Of a stretch of 64,000 nucleotides of DNA, positions 1 through 11,196 are shown in pieces (within the stretch, counting starts at the first letter, position 1; each line of letters begins with the position of its first letter). The DNA is from Penium margaritaceum (lineage: Eukaryota > Streptophyta > Zygnematophyceae > Desmidiales > Peniaceae): NCBI GenBank assembly GCA_023375785.1, contig SZWC01006953.1:69696-133695 (forward strand), read 5' to 3'. The notes beneath the pieces were generated by a model. It was not told the origin of the DNA and did no database searches. It saw nothing but the letters and a program-made list of their open reading frames with translations. A program made the translations under genes and the position numbers.

Positions 1-554
1 TGAGGCTTATGTTCTAAGATAGGAGTGGATGAGGCTTGATTTTATGAGGCAGGGGCTGAGTAGGCATTTCTTTCATCATAATGGTAGCCCACCGCGTGTT
101 CAGGATGTATACGCTGCTCGGCCGAGAACATTTTGGCCAACTTTCCAGACCTCCAGTGTTTTGTTCTAGAAGTTTCTGAAAAATTCGACCACCCCCCAGA
201 AAGGTCAATGGAAGTGTCATGAAATGTATTGATTTTTTACATTGTTCAGTCGAATTCTCGACGGTACTAGAATTTTATAAAGAAGCGCCTCAATATTATC
301 GAATTCCCCCAACTTCTTGAAGCAGCCACTCATGACCCGACCTTGCGCACATCGCTTGGCTTGAGTACCGAGGACCCAACATATGCCTTCTTCTCATTCT
401 TGGCATTGTATATATGTGCTCAACTCACTCAACACTTGTCATAGAATTAAACTTCCTGCTAAATAACAATCTAGCCATTTTTCACAAATCCTCGAGTTTT
501 CTTTTGTCCCCCACCTCATCCCGATGAACCATCTACATTCCGCTTGGCATAACA
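1..554 (+). repeat. 5' LTR of copy A
   Basis: It aligns with the 3' LTR at 7501-7913 and with the LTRs of B, D, E, F and H, for example the blocks GTGGGCATTT/GTAGGCATTT, CATTTTGGCCAA and ACTCATGACCCGACC. It ends in TAACA directly before a tRNA-iMet primer site. The first ~30 bases are too altered to place the TG start. Confidence 0.8.
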
Positions 555-556
555 CT

Positions 557-568
557 TGGTATCAGAGC
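557..568 (+). other. Primer binding site of A (tRNA-iMet 3' end)
   Basis: TGGTATCAGAGC follows the LTR end after two bases. It is the standard plant retrotransposon sequence complementary to the 3' end of initiator methionine tRNA. It fixes the LTR boundary and the plus orientation. Confidence 0.9.
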
Positions 569-1080
569 ACATCGGTGCTCGAGGGGCAAGCAAAGCACTA
601 TCTACCTGGCGGCAACCTAGCACAAGTCTTCAGTGCATCTCCATCATTCAGAAAATCACTGACTTTGCAACGACAACGGTGAATGGAGTGAGTGCACCTG
701 ACCACAAGTAGCAGTAACTTGAAAAGAATCCGATGATGGAGGATCAGCAGTGTGAGAATAACGATTCTCTCTAGGCAAACCAGGTATCAGTGGCAACCTT
801 TGTGATGAATGGCACAGCAGTGACGAACCCAATGGCCACCCCAGTGACGGACCGCTCAGGCTTAACAAATCCCTCGCCACCACCGCTGACCACCGGGGTG
901 ACATTTAGCACAATGGGAGGCACCGGATGAAAAGCGCAAATCAATGAAGATGTGTACCCAAAATTGTTGGGACACAAGAGCCTTAGCACCCATCTGCTCC
1001 AGCAACTCACCATAGTCATGAAAAGGCTTTGAAACTCTTGTGCGCACGAAGCAGTTCTCACCGAGAGAGATTTACAACTC

Positions 1081-1910
1081 TTGAGTGAGCCCCAGATTCG
1101 ATTGGCAGTACATGAGCTGTTCAATCCCGCCAAGTCTAAAGGACAGATGGTCAGGATGCCGCTGACGAGTTTGGAGATGCATTTCATCGCTTCTAGGATC
1201 AACAACGATAAACATAAAACTGACCTCCCAGCCTCGTTTTTGCATGTCAAGGCTTTGAGTTGGTGGTCCGATCTAAAGGCCATTCAACAAAAGCAAGGGA
1301 CCTCTGGAGCTGGATCAACTGCTCACGCAATTGCTCTCACATCGTCGACCACAGGCGTACTACCTCTCAAGAAAATTAATCCAACGTGGCATGACTCTTT
1401 CATGCCACCGGCGACATGGAGTGACTTCACGCGCACCACACTCACTTACTTTGGAATGATGAGCAAGAAGTATAATGTATGATAAAGACCCCGATGTCTG
1501 CATCAGTAGTCCAGCTTGGTAGAGTATACCTTGTGGTTCCGCAAAATCAACGCCGGAAATAACCTTGCCCACGATGAACTGTGTTTCTATGACAAGAAAT
1601 GCCTGAAGCAAGATAATCGACAAGCAATCGCCATTTCTGGCATCCAGGACAACCTTCTCCAAATGATCACAGCATCCAACCGCATTGAAACTGCTGAATA
1701 CAATGCCCAGATGCAGGAATTCGACGGCTAGTAACCCCAAAGCCACAATTCTTACCGTGTTGGAGGAAAGTCACAATCGGTAGAAACCTCATCTCAGATG
1801 AAGATTCACGCAATCAATCAATGTGATCAACGTCTTTCCTTGACTTGTGGGAAGCCGGGTCGTATCCCGTGTGACTTCTGAAAGTGGTACCAACAAGCCA
1901 GAAATGGGGA
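1081..1910 (+). pseudogene. gag of copy A (capsid and degraded nucleocapsid)
   Basis: Gag would form the particle that packages element RNA. The first open part (1081-1482) carries the capsid-like stretch LTSLEMHF, then the WWSDLKAIQ block found in the same place in B, D, E and H. A second open part (1516-1731) holds the next block, ISGIQDNLLQM. The two are separated by stops. The nucleocapsid zinc knuckle should sit at about 1820-1880, but it reads LTCGKPGRIPCDF followed by a stop, so the CX2CX4HX4C pattern is lost. The family is assigned by alignment to the better copy E. Confidence 0.75.
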
Positions 1911-1991
1911 GAACAGGAGTGAGGAGTCAAGAAACGGGAAAACACATGAGTAGACGGTAAGGCTCCTCTCTGGTCAAAAGAACTTGCACCG

Positions 1992-2788
1992 ATGAATCGT
2001 CCACCTAAGTGGCTCACATTGCCACACACAAGAGCTCCTGGGATCACAAAGTTTGACGAGGGGTACGAGGACGGCCAACCAGAGAAACTACCGCGACTAC
2101 ATTTGAGGGATTGTAGAATTCACATCATTGTACCGGTACTATGGGATAGAGGATCTTTCAACAGTTTCTTCAGCAATGACACGGTTTTAAGCTGGATTTG
2201 CAAGCAAAATCAGGGATACATGAAGGCACAAGCGTTGATGGACGATTGTATATCCGCCGACCTTGCAAACTACTGTGCTAGCAAATAAAAGATCGGCAGG
2301 AGGTAACGGTCTAGAGAGCTTGCCCAATGAGCGATCACAAAATCATCTTGCAGCGAGATTTCCTATGCGGGCGCAATCTGTAGGTTGACTAGAGCAACGG
2401 ATTGGTCTAGATCTGCATTCATGGCAGAAAGAAACACCTGCCTTTGGTTGAGCAACCCACGATACAACGACGGTTACGGGAAGCAGCAGAGGAAGTTGCA
2501 ACAACAAGAAGAAGCCAACCGATATCTCTGGATGTGGCCAAGCAATACCTGAAATACGGAGCTCAAGTGTAGTCAGTCCACATGGAACTAGGAGAAGGGG
2601 AAACATTCATAGCTACTAGGGCGACACCAATGGCCTCGACACCTGAGTTGTTTGTAACAGTGAGGAAGGAGTATGTGGAGCTCATCAAGGGGTTTGAAGG
2701 GGTTCTTCCCGACGAGCTACCCCGATAGCTACCCCCGCAGTGGAACTTTGACCATCAGATAGACCTAAATTCAGGTAGAAGACCAACC
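1992..2788 (+). pseudogene. Protease and protease-RT linker of copy A
   Basis: The open part 1992-2288 corresponds to the retropepsin region of copy E (22,880-23,180). The catalytic block that reads LDGGPSYSFVSND in E reads LWDRGSFNSFFSND here, so the Asp remains but the D[ST]G-like context is altered. After the stop at 2288 the linker continues with several stops to the RT start at about 2789. The protease would release Gag and Pol proteins from the polyprotein. It is not functional here. Confidence 0.65.
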
Positions 2789-4033
2789 GTGAAGGGGACC
2801 TATACAATGAGCATTCACAAGCTCAATGAACTCAAGAAGCAGCTCGACAAGATGCTTGGTCAGGGGTTGATCAGACCCACCACATCACCCTATGCAGCAC
2901 CTTTACTTTTTGTGAGTAAGAAAACCAGAGAGATACGGATGTGTGTAGACTATTCAGTGTTTAAAAACACAATCATCAAGAACTGCAATTCCATCTTACA
3001 AGTAGACAAACGTTTTGACCTAATCCGTGGGTCCTGAATTGTAGACAAATCGACCTACGCAGCAGCTATCATGAGGTCCGCGTATCTGACAAGGACGTTG
3101 AGAAAACAGGTTTCTGTACCAAATACGGCCACTTCAAGTTCATGGTTATACCATTTGGACTCACCAATGCCCTTCTGACATTCGTGGCGGCGATGAACAG
3201 CATCATTTCCCCGTACCTGGACGACTTCATTGTCGTATATCTTGACGACATCCTAGTGTACAAACGCACCCCAGAGGAGCATAATGGACATCTATTAAAT
3301 GCTCTCGAGATTTGACAAAGATGTAAAGTATTCAGAAAACTCTCAAAATGCAACTTTTGTAGGTGCTCGATCGAGTATTTGGGCCACGTCATCTGCGGTG
3401 GACAAATCACCATGGACCCAAAGAAAGTGAAGGCGATTGCTGATTGGCCGACACCTACAAATGTTCTAGACGTTCAAGTGTTTTTGGTCTTCTGCAACTA
3501 CTGCCATTGGTTCATACATGATTACGCACGAGTGTCAAAACCTCTCTTTAATGTCACATGGGAAACCACAAAGTGGAATTAGGGAGACAGCAAACAAGAA
3601 GAGTTTAAATGTTTGAGAAACGCTCTGATCTCAGCGCCAGCCTTACGATTGGCAGAACCTACGGTGGACTAAATCATGGCCACCGATGCAAACAATTGAG
3701 CCATGGGAGCTGTTCTCCTCCAAGACATCTATGGTGGTGAGCAATCGGTTTCATTTATGTCACAAAACTACGCGAGCCATGAATCAACTACGCAGTGCAC
3801 GAAAAACAAATTCTCGCAGTCGTACACGCATTCAAGACATGGCGGTGCTACTTGGAATGTTGGCGACACATCGACCGCACCCACCATCACGCCCTGAAAT
3901 ATCTCGAGGCTTAGCTAGATCTTAGCCATCAATAAACTTGATGGATGGAGTTCCTCGAGTCTAACTCCGACAACAACATTGAGTACCAACCTGGAAAAGC
4001 TAATCCAGCGGTTGCTAAGTCGGCGACCAGATT
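2789..4033 (+). pseudogene. Reverse transcriptase and RNase H of copy A
   Basis: This is a Ty3-type RT with LKKQLDKMLGQGLIRP at its start, VDY in the palm, an intact YLDD catalytic box at 3238-3249, and the MDPKKVKAIADWP block at about 3412-3450. The RNase H domain follows (MATDANN at about 3675, then AVLLQ), carrying a stop. Stops at about 3036, 3314 and 3580, and frameshifts after 3900, break the frame. The sequence leaves gypsy homology at about 4034, where copia-derived sequence begins. RT copies element RNA into DNA and RNase H removes the RNA strand. Confidence 0.85.
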
Positions 4034-4372
4034 TGGTTGCCGACTGATTGCTAAGTTTGCCGACCAAGCATGAAGGCCCTTGGCCTCAGTGTACAAGTAG
4101 ACCACACTAAGGTGAACCCAGTGTGCTCCATTGGCCATGAGATTGTATCTTACCAGTTTGTCATTGCTTGCAATGCAGTAGTAGCACATGTCACAATTGA
4201 GCCACCCTCCGGCGGCTACGCTCTTGCTACTCAAAGCTCCCCTTTACTGGTGCCTGATCCATGCACACTGAAAGAGGATATCTCCATTGACAATACAGCT
4301 GAGTGGTATAATGCGTAAGAGGATAAGCTTAGAGCCAACAGAGAGCATGGGGTCTATGATCCTGTCGATGTC

Positions 4373-5460
4373 TCGTGAGGGTGGAAGGTAGTCAAGGCCA
4401 AGTGGGTGTTTCACAAGAAGGTGAAATCAGATGGCTTACAGGGTCGCCACAAGGTTCGCCTGATGGCTAAGGGATTTTCCCAGGTTCATGGTGTGATCTT
4501 TATAGAAACATTTGCCTCTGTTGGTTGCATGATCACTTCTCATGCTCCATTTGACACTGTTATCCAGTACGATTGGAAAATGCATCAGATGGACATGGAC
4601 AACGCATTCCTTCGCAGTTCAGACCAGGAGGAAATCTACATGGTCTAGCAACCTGGCTTTGATGTTGGTGACAATATTTGATTCTTGTGCAAGGCCTTGT
4701 AACCCCCAGAAGCAGTCCCCTCAGTGCTAGAACTAGGAGATCAGCGGCATTCTCACATGTGTTGGATACGTCCGGAGTGATGCCCATCCATCCTTGTTTA
4801 TTCGACGAAAATCTGAGCAATTCACTTACATCCTGGTCTATGTTGATGACCTTTTGCTTGCATCTCCCTTGATGGAGGCTCTAAATGAGGCCAAGGCAGT
4901 GCTTCAACCCACCTACAAAATGAAGGACCTTGGTCCTGTTCCCAAATTCCTTGGGATGGAGATCGTGCGTGACCGTTGAAGATAGTCGCTCTCGCTCCAC
5001 TTTATGCCGGCATTGTGGGAGACTGGTTCATAGGCCTCCTCAGTGCAGTTTTCACACCCTCCATGCCCATCACTCCTGACGTGCAGGATTCCTTGAAGGT
5101 AGCAGGCTCAGTCCAGCTTGGGGAGCCAGTGGATGTGACCCTGTAACTACGCCTCATGGCCTCACTCATGTACCTGACCACCCGTGTACATATCGCCTTT
5201 GCTGTCAACCTACTTCCACACTTCTCACAGTGCCCTCGATAATGGATCCTACATGCTATTGTGCGAGTGGTGTGTTACATGGTCACCACGTTGTACCTCG
5301 GGCTCTGTTTTCACCCACATTGCTCCATGGTTATTGATGGCTGTACAGACAGTGACCGGGCCTAGAGCCCTAGTGGGCGGAGTCAGACCGGTTACGTGTT
5401 CCTACTGGATGGCACGATTGTGTCGTGGCGCAAGAGGGAACTGGGGTCTCATTTCGTAGA
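4373..5460 (+). pseudogene. Ty1/copia reverse transcriptase and RNase H fragment (K)
   Basis: The copia RT block starts with KAKWVFHKKVKSDG and RLMAKGFSQV (about 4395-4490), followed by MDMDNAFL. The catalytic YVDD is at 4839-4850, then KMKDLGPVPKFLGMEI (about 4918-4965). RNase H follows with LMYLTTRVHIAFAVN (about 5155-5210), a TDSDRA version of the usual YTDSDWAG, and a VSWRKRELGS end. Several stops and frameshifts break it. The upstream open part 4070-4318 may be the end of the integrase-RT linker, but I cannot confirm that. Gag, protease and integrase are absent. Confidence 0.8.
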
Positions 5461-6011
5461 GATCGTTAGAGGATGAGTACCCTACTGATATTGAATTTTG
5501 ACTCTAAATTTATTTTGGGAACTTTTCTTCAACAGAAATGTTTGGTCGGTGGTGTCCGGATGCTCGGCACGCCACGTCTTTTGCCTCCATATCCGTGCTT
5601 GTGTTTACTGTATTTGGAGATGGGTGCCGATGCCGTCATCGTCTGAGCAGAGATGAAAGCGTCGCAGTAATGTGGTTTGAGATCAGGCGTCCCGGATTCA
5701 AACCATCCCACGGCAGTGGACAGGGCAAGACGGTTGTACACTCAATGTCCATCCGGCATACGGAATGTTTTGCGTGAACGTTGGGTAGCGGAGTACGCAG
5801 GTTTTTTTCTTCTTTTTCTCTTTGAGGGCCCTTCAGATTGTTCGGAAATGTCAGGACCCAAACCAGTCGCAGATTGGGCTCCTTTTTGTGCCCGTGGAAG
5901 CTCCGCTGCCAGAGTCTATTGACTTCATTCCGCATGACAACTACAGAGACATGCACTTAGTGTCTTTGCTGTCTTCTGCTTGTGTCCGGAAATGTCCGGA
6001 CCCAAACCAGT
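5461..6011 (+). other. Unassigned tail of insertion K with a direct repeat
   Basis: I recognise no gene here. A near-exact direct repeat of about 30 bp occurs at about 5839-5869 and 5987-6017 (core GGACCCAAACCAGTCGCAG). The second copy ends exactly where gypsy copy A resumes. A TTCAAACC motif near 5697 resembles a Pol III B box, but no convincing A box lies upstream. Confidence 0.4.
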
Positions 6012-6029
6012 CGCAGATTTACCTGACGA

Positions 6030-7440
6030 TATCAACATGTTGCATGAGACCCGTACCTCATAAAGCTGTTTGCAAAGGTTTACAAAGAGTTCGGCGAGTA
6101 CAACAAAACTAAGTTTTCGTCCGATGACACCTACTGGCAATGATGATTCATTCACTAGGTCCTCGTCCCTCCAAACGAGGAGCTACAAAGAATTCTATCG
6201 GAGGAATTCCATGACACTGATCAGTTTGGATACTTTGGCAAGGACAAGATGCTCGAGAAGCTGACGAAGTTCTATTGGTGGGATGCACACCAATGTTGTG
6301 GCCTTAAGCGAACCTTACGCCACCTGTTCGAGGAAAAAAATCTTGTTGCACAGGACCACCTTGTTTTCTTTGACCACGAGCAATTCCAACGGAACCATGG
6401 GCTGATATCAGCATGGATTTTGTAACAGGACTGCTCGGCAATCCCTAGGGGTATGACTCCATGCTCATTGTTGTGGAAAGATTTTTGAGAATGTCACATT
6501 TCATCTGGAAAACAACCACTGTCACTGTAGAACAAATAGCATGGCTATTTCTAAACCAGATCGTGCGGCTACATGACGTGCCACGTACCATCATCACGAC
6601 AGAGATGGCTGCTCTGCTAGTCAATTCTACNACAAAAAAATGGCGCATTTTGGCAGCACAATCCAGATATCAACGGCGTTCTACCCTTAGAACGACAGGT
6701 AAACCAAGCAGACCAATCAGACGCTCAAACAAATCCTCCGCACTCTATGCAAGCCCCATGGCACTGATTGGGCGGCTAAACTACCGACAGCCGGACTCGC
6801 ATACAACTCAACCACTTCCACCGCAACTGGTGAAGTTCCTTTCAAGGAGGTGTACGGAAAACTTCCTGCCACACCAGCTTGATTACAGAGTCAGAGCAAC
6901 ATCCCCACAGTTGACATCCACTACAGGTACTTCACAAACATTTGGGAGGAAACAAGGCAGACCCTCCTGAATACTCAAGCAGCCATGAAGTGAATAGCTG
7001 ACTAACATCTTAGTGATGACGTCTTCAGGACTGGCAATGGCTGCCTCCTCAGCTCGACGAATATCAAACTTAGAGGACAAGATATCGCGCAACTCAAACC
7101 TTGCTGGTTGGGAGTTTTTGAGATCGAGCTAATGCAAACCCCAGTCATCGCTCAACTTTTCCTTCCTGGAAGTATGGCAATCCACCCTGTCTTCCACATC
7201 GGCAAAATCAAGCACTTCTGCGACTTCATTACAAACTTCCTTGGCAGAGATGTCCTAGCTCCACCTCCCGTACAAGTAGACATTGATTTGGAGTACGTGT
7301 TTGAAGAAATCATCGGACATCCACGTCGTGGGAAGAAAAATGAGTATCTGGTCAATCGGCACAGCTAGGATGCTGCGCAACGCAGCTGGGAGACCTACAA
7401 CAACCTTTGAGATGTCGATCACATGATCAACGGCTAACAC
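6030..7440 (+). pseudogene. Integrase and chromodomain of copy A
   Basis: The zinc-binding region lies at about 6150-6340 and the catalytic core from about 6410, with MDFVTGLL around the first Asp. The second Asp block, normally SDRD.RF, reads TTEMAALLVN, so it is lost. The core covers 6461-6970 with stops and contains an undetermined base at 6631. The C-terminal part (7108-7368) has the WLGVFEIELMQTP and VFHIGKIKHF blocks. It ends in a chromodomain remnant, EYVFEEIIGH then SWETYNNL and DVDHMING, split by stops. The chromodomain would tether the integration complex to modified histones. Confidence 0.8.
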
Positions 7441-7484
7441 CGTCGTCACCAACCTATGTCTGCTAACGCGCCAGGACATCGCGG

Positions 7485-7500
7485 CAAAAATGTGGGAAAG
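7485..7500 (+). other. Polypurine tract of copy A (weakened)
   Basis: CAAAAATGTGGGAAAG sits directly before the 3' LTR at 7501. It corresponds to the intact AAAAGGGGGGAAG of copies B, E and H, with a T interrupting the purines. It would prime plus-strand DNA synthesis. Confidence 0.7.
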
Positions 7501-7913
7501 TGTTATGTCCCTAACGTACATGAGTCCCTGAACTCCGCGAGTGGGCATTTCTGCCATTACATTCATAGCCCACTGGGCATCAAACTTCAGGATTTTTATG
7601 CTACATGGCCGAGGACATTTGGGCCAAGTACCCTAACATCTGGTGTTCCATTCCAGACGCTTGTGACAACTTCAACCACTTTCTAGAAAGCTCGATAGAA
7701 GTGTCACAAACTATATCCATGCTTTGATGTTGTTCGGTTGATTTCTTGGCAGTGCTAGAAATTCATTAAGAAGGGCCTCAATGTGTTTTAAGCCCCCCAA
7801 TTTCTTAGAGGAGCTTCTTGAAGTAGGCACTCACGGCACAACCTCGCACGTATCGCTAGACTTGAGTGTCGAGGACCCAACATATGCCTCATTGTCATTC
7901 TCAGCATTATTAA
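7501..7913 (+). repeat. 3' LTR of copy A (right end missing)
   Basis: It starts TGTTATGTCCCTAACG after the purine tract and follows the family LTR up to TCAGCATTATTAA. There the LTR of copy B begins with TGTTACTT. About 120-140 bp of the usual LTR end are missing. Confidence 0.8.
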
Positions 7914-8440
7914 TGTTACTTCCTTGGCATACACGTGTCCCTAAAACTCTTGTGTGGGAATTCTCGTCATTGCATTCGTATCCCACTGCACGACAACTCC
8001 AGAATTCTAATGCCATTGGGCCAAGGGGATTTTTGCCAATTGCCTTGGCCTCTAGTGTTCCGTTCCAGAAGTTTCTGACGATTTATAGAAAGGTCAACAA
8101 AGTGTCACAAACCCTATCAATGTTTTGATATCGGTTGGTTGACTTCTTGACAAAGCTTGACTCTTGTAAAGATGCGGCACAATATTCTCAATGCCCCTTG
8201 ACTTCTCAGTGGAGCTTCTCCAATCCACCACTCATGGCACGTCCTCGCATGCATCACTCGGCTCGAATGCCGAAGACCCGACGTATGCCTCGTTCTCATT
8301 CTCAGCATTGAATATATGTGGTCAACATACCTCACACTTGTCATTCAAATACATTTACTACAAGTATCCCACCAAACTCCCGAATTGTCTTTTGTCTTAC
8401 ACTTCATCCTTGTGAACGACCTATTTTCTGTTTGGCGGCA
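7914..8440 (+). repeat. 5' LTR of copy B
   Basis: It starts TGTTACTT, with CACGTGTCCCTAAAA matching the family LTR head, and ends TTTGGCGGCA before the primer site. It contains the family block TCAGCATTGAATATATGTGG and a TCTTGTAAAGATGCGGCAC remnant of the TATA/hairpin region. Confidence 0.8.
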
Positions 8441-8443
8441 GCT

Positions 8444-8455
8444 TGGTATCGGAGT
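8444..8455 (+). other. Primer binding site of B
   Basis: TGGTATCGGAGT differs from the tRNA-iMet complement TGGTATCAGAGC at two bases. It lies three bases after the LTR end. Confidence 0.75.
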
Positions 8456-8639
8456 GTAGCGTCCTTGGACGCATTAACCAACGCATTAAATACCTGGTGA
8501 CAACCTCACACAATTCCTCAGTGCATCTCAACCGTTCAGAAGATTGCAGCCTTTGCGAAGACAACAGTGAACAGAGTGAGCGCACTCAGCGACAAGCAGA
8601 AGTCTGTGACAAATACTCCAGTGATGGCGGATCAATAGC

Positions 8640-9910
8640 ATGCAAACAACGACGCACTCCAAGAGAGCCAGGCGGTAGTAGCAACTTTTGTGGCAAATGG
8701 TGCAGCATCGACAAATCCAACGGCCAATCCAGTGAAGGACCCATCCGCTCGGCAAGCCCTTTGCCACTGCGGTAGCCCGTTGGGCCGACACCCAGCACGA
8801 TGGGAGGCACCGGCCGACAAGCACAAATGAACAAATACCTGTAACAAAACAATCTGGTACTCAAGAGCCTTCATAACCATCAGCTCCAGAAGCTCAAAGC
8901 GATGATGGAGGAGCTTACAGTTTCTCGTGCGCACGAAGTAGTGCTCATCAAGAAAATCTTGCAACTATTCAGTGAACCCCAAACTTGACCTTCACTCCCT
9001 GAGCCATTCGATCCCGCTAACTCCAAGGGACCGACGGTCACGATGTGGCTGATGATTTTGGAGGTGTACTTCACCGCTGCTGGGGTCAACAATGAAAAGA
9101 AGAAAATTGACCTCGTGATCTCGAATCTGGGTGGCACAGCTTTTAGTCGGTGGTTCGATCTAAAGGTCATCCAATGGCATCAGGAGACCGGCGGAGCTGG
9201 ATTGACAGCTCACGCAACCGCTCTCACATCGTCAACCGCAGGTGTACTACCTCTCATGTAGATAAATCCAATGTGGCACGGCTCTCTCACGCCATCAGAA
9301 ATATAGAGCAATTTCACATGCACTATCCTCGCTTGCATTGGGAAGCTAATCAAGAACTCTCACACACGGTACAGACTCCAACGTCTTCATCAGCAGTCGA
9401 GCGTGAAAGAGGATACTCGGCATTTCTGTGAAATCATCGCTAGCAATGACCTCGTCCCTGTTGTTGTAGTATGAACACAACAACAACGGCCTCAAGCAAG
9501 ACATTTGGTGAGGAATCACCATTCCTGGCATCAAAGAAAACCTTCCATAAATGAAGGCAGCATCCGACCGCATTGACAATGCCCACTACAACACTCGGAT
9601 GCAGGAACCCAACAATTGCTGACCCCAAGGCCATAGTCCTTAACGTGATAGAGGGAAGTCGCTGTTGACAGAAACCTCATCTTGGATGGAAATTGATGCC
9701 ATCAATCAGTGCAATCAACGGCTCTGCTGGACTTGCGAAGAGCCAGGTCATTTCTTGTGTGACTGCCAAAAGCAAAAAGATCAAGCCAAAAAGGGGGAAA
9801 GTCGCAGAAAAAGAGTGAAGAGTTGGGAAATAGCAATGGGCAGGAGTAGTAGGCAAAGCTGCTGCCCGGTTGGAAGAATCTATGCCGACGGATCGCCCAT
9901 TTGAGTGGCT
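8640..9910 (+). pseudogene. gag of copy B with an intact zinc knuckle
   Basis: The family gag is recognisable in pieces: LEVYFTAAGVNNEKKKIDL and SRWFDLKVIQ in 9043-9261, then frameshifted blocks. The open part 9665-9904 carries a nucleocapsid zinc knuckle, CWTCEEPGHFLCDC at 9725-9766, with all CX2CX4HX4C positions kept, followed by a basic KKGESRRKR stretch. This is one of two intact knuckles among the main-family and I copies here. Stops and frameshifts elsewhere make the gene non-functional. Confidence 0.75.
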
Positions 9911-9954
9911 CACATTGCCACAGACGAGCGTTCTTGATATCACAAATTTCAACG

Positions 9955-10465
9955 GGGGGTACAAGGATGAGTAACTAGTGATACTTCTATAACTGCAACT
10001 GAGGGGCTGTAAAGGTCGTAGAACGGTATCGACACCACTGAACCCTGGAGCTTCTCACAGTTTCTTCAGCAACGACATGGTTCAGAAGCTAGATTTGGAA
10101 ACCGAAGTAGGAGTGATTGAAGGAAAAATCATCAACGGATGGCTATAGATCCATCAACTTTGCGAACCACTCCAGCTAGACATCAAAAATCTGCACGACT
10201 TAATGGTCTAGAGGACTTGCCCAATGAGAAACAAAAAAATCATCCTCGGGCAAGATTTCCTTTATCAGAACAATCCGTAGGTTGACTAGAGTAGCCGAGC
10301 AGTAAACGTCCACATTAACGGCAAAAGGCGACACCTGCCTCTCGCCAAGCAACCCATGATCCAACATAGGTGGAAGCACGAGACTAATTCGCGGCATCCA
10401 CAAAACCCCAACCGATATCTCTAGAAGTGGCCAAAAGACGCCTGATATATGGAGTGAGGGTGGTC
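9955..10465 (+). pseudogene. Protease of copy B, cut by copia element C
   Basis: The catalytic block reads NPGASHSFFSNDM where copy E has LLDGGPSYSFVSNDM, so the catalytic Asp is lost. Downstream, RTCPMRNKKIILGQDF (about 10,209-10,256) matches SCPMSNHKIILEQDF of E. The frame is interrupted at 10,465 by element C, and the last ~120 bp reappear on the other side of C. Confidence 0.7.
10345..10465 (+). repeat. Left copy of the ~120-bp duplication flanking C
   Basis: The block CCAAGCAACCCATGAT to GATATATGGA and on to the LTR edge is repeated at 14620-14745, immediately beyond the other end of element C. I count about nine mismatches per 100 bases. It is part of copy B's protease-RT linker. Confidence 0.8.
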
Positions 10466-11157
10466 TGAGGGTGAGTGTGTACCCTGGAGGGTCCCTAGCA
10501 GTGGCTGGTTCACACCACCAACTGTTTTTGGAGAGACTGAAACTGTGGAGGAAACTGGTTCCAAGGATGGAAGAAAACTGGTCAGAGAGTGAGGCAATAG
10601 TTTTGGCCTGAATTGACTGGGAATGAACTCTTGATCAAGGCTTAAAATAAATGGCATTTTATAGCCACTGATCTAAGCTTTCGGAAACACCAAAGCATGC
10701 CAGATTTGGAGCTTCCTAGCAGATCCTATGGCTTCTAGAGTGGCCCTTGGTAGGCTGTCATTTTCCCACCTAGGAAGGCATCCCTTCCTTCCTCTAGAAG
10801 CTTCTGCCCCTTCATACAATCCTCAGCTTGCTTCTAGTAGGAGGGAAGGTATCCAGAAGACAAAGACACCCCTAGATGCCTTGTAGAACAAGTCACCCCT
10901 TCTAGAAGGTGTGCCACCTTGCTGGACCCTCACCTGGCCTTCTAGAACCTTAAGGAGGAATTCTAGAGGTTGAGCTAGCTTCCTCGCATCTTCTTTTCAC
11001 ATCCCTTGATACAGGGCAGAAATTGATCTTGTGGGACTTGAACCCGGACCCCTGCCTCTAGAGGTAGACACCATTAATCACTAAGCTACCTTGGCTTGTC
11101 TTTTTGGTGTTCCTTTTTGGAGTCACTCCTGCCATGGTGAGGAGCATTACTTCAACA
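10466..11157 (-). repeat. 3' LTR of copia C
   Basis: On the plus strand it runs from TGAGGGTGAGTGTG to CATTACTTCAACA. It is a direct repeat of 13928-14619. A purine tract borders its internal edge, which marks it as the 3' LTR in minus orientation. Confidence 0.9.
11034..11088 (-). promoter_or_regulatory. tRNA-like Pol III box pair in copia C 3' LTR (A box decayed)
   Basis: On the minus strand TAGCTTAGTGA (11078-11088) is a decayed A box and GGTTCAAGTCC (11034-11044) is a good B box, 33 bases apart as in tRNA genes. The other LTR keeps the A box exactly. It is probably a SINE or tRNA remnant captured by the LTR. Confidence 0.55.
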
Positions 11158-11172
11158 ATCTCCCCCTTGCGC
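11158..11172 (-). other. Polypurine tract of copia C
   Basis: The minus strand reads GCGCAAGGGGGAGA directly before the 3' LTR start TGTTGAAG. It would prime plus-strand synthesis. Confidence 0.75.
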
Positions 11173-11196
11173 ATCACCCATGGCAGTCGCCCATGC

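Larger units (their letters stand above)
4035..6011 (+). mobile_element. Copia-derived insertion K inside copy A
   Basis: Gypsy sequence stops after CAGATTT at about 4028-4034 and resumes at CAGATTT 6012-6018, with Ty1/copia RT-RNase H sequence between. CAGATTT could be a short target duplication or chance. I see no LTR pair, primer site or purine tract, so this is a fragment of a copia element plus about 550 bp of unassigned sequence. Confidence 0.6.
1..7913 (+). mobile_element. Ty3/gypsy chromovirus copy A (decayed, interrupted)
   Basis: This is a plus-strand LTR retrotransposon with 5' LTR, iMet-type primer site, gag, protease, RT-RNase H, integrase, chromodomain, purine tract and 3' LTR in order. 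It is split by a copia-derived insertion at about 4035-6011. Every coding part has stops and frameshifts, so it cannot be autonomous. The family matches copies B, D, E, F and H here, judged by shared LTR sequence and shared protein blocks such as MDPKKV and WETYNNL/WEPYDNL. The first bases of the window lie inside or at the edge of the 5' LTR, so the left end is not defined. Confidence 0.85.

Noticed and set aside
5600-5730. SINE or tRNA remnant around GGATTCAAACC
   Set aside because: The B box is weak and no A box is present at a fitting distance.
6631-6631. Biological meaning of the single n
   Set aside because: It is an undetermined base in the assembly.
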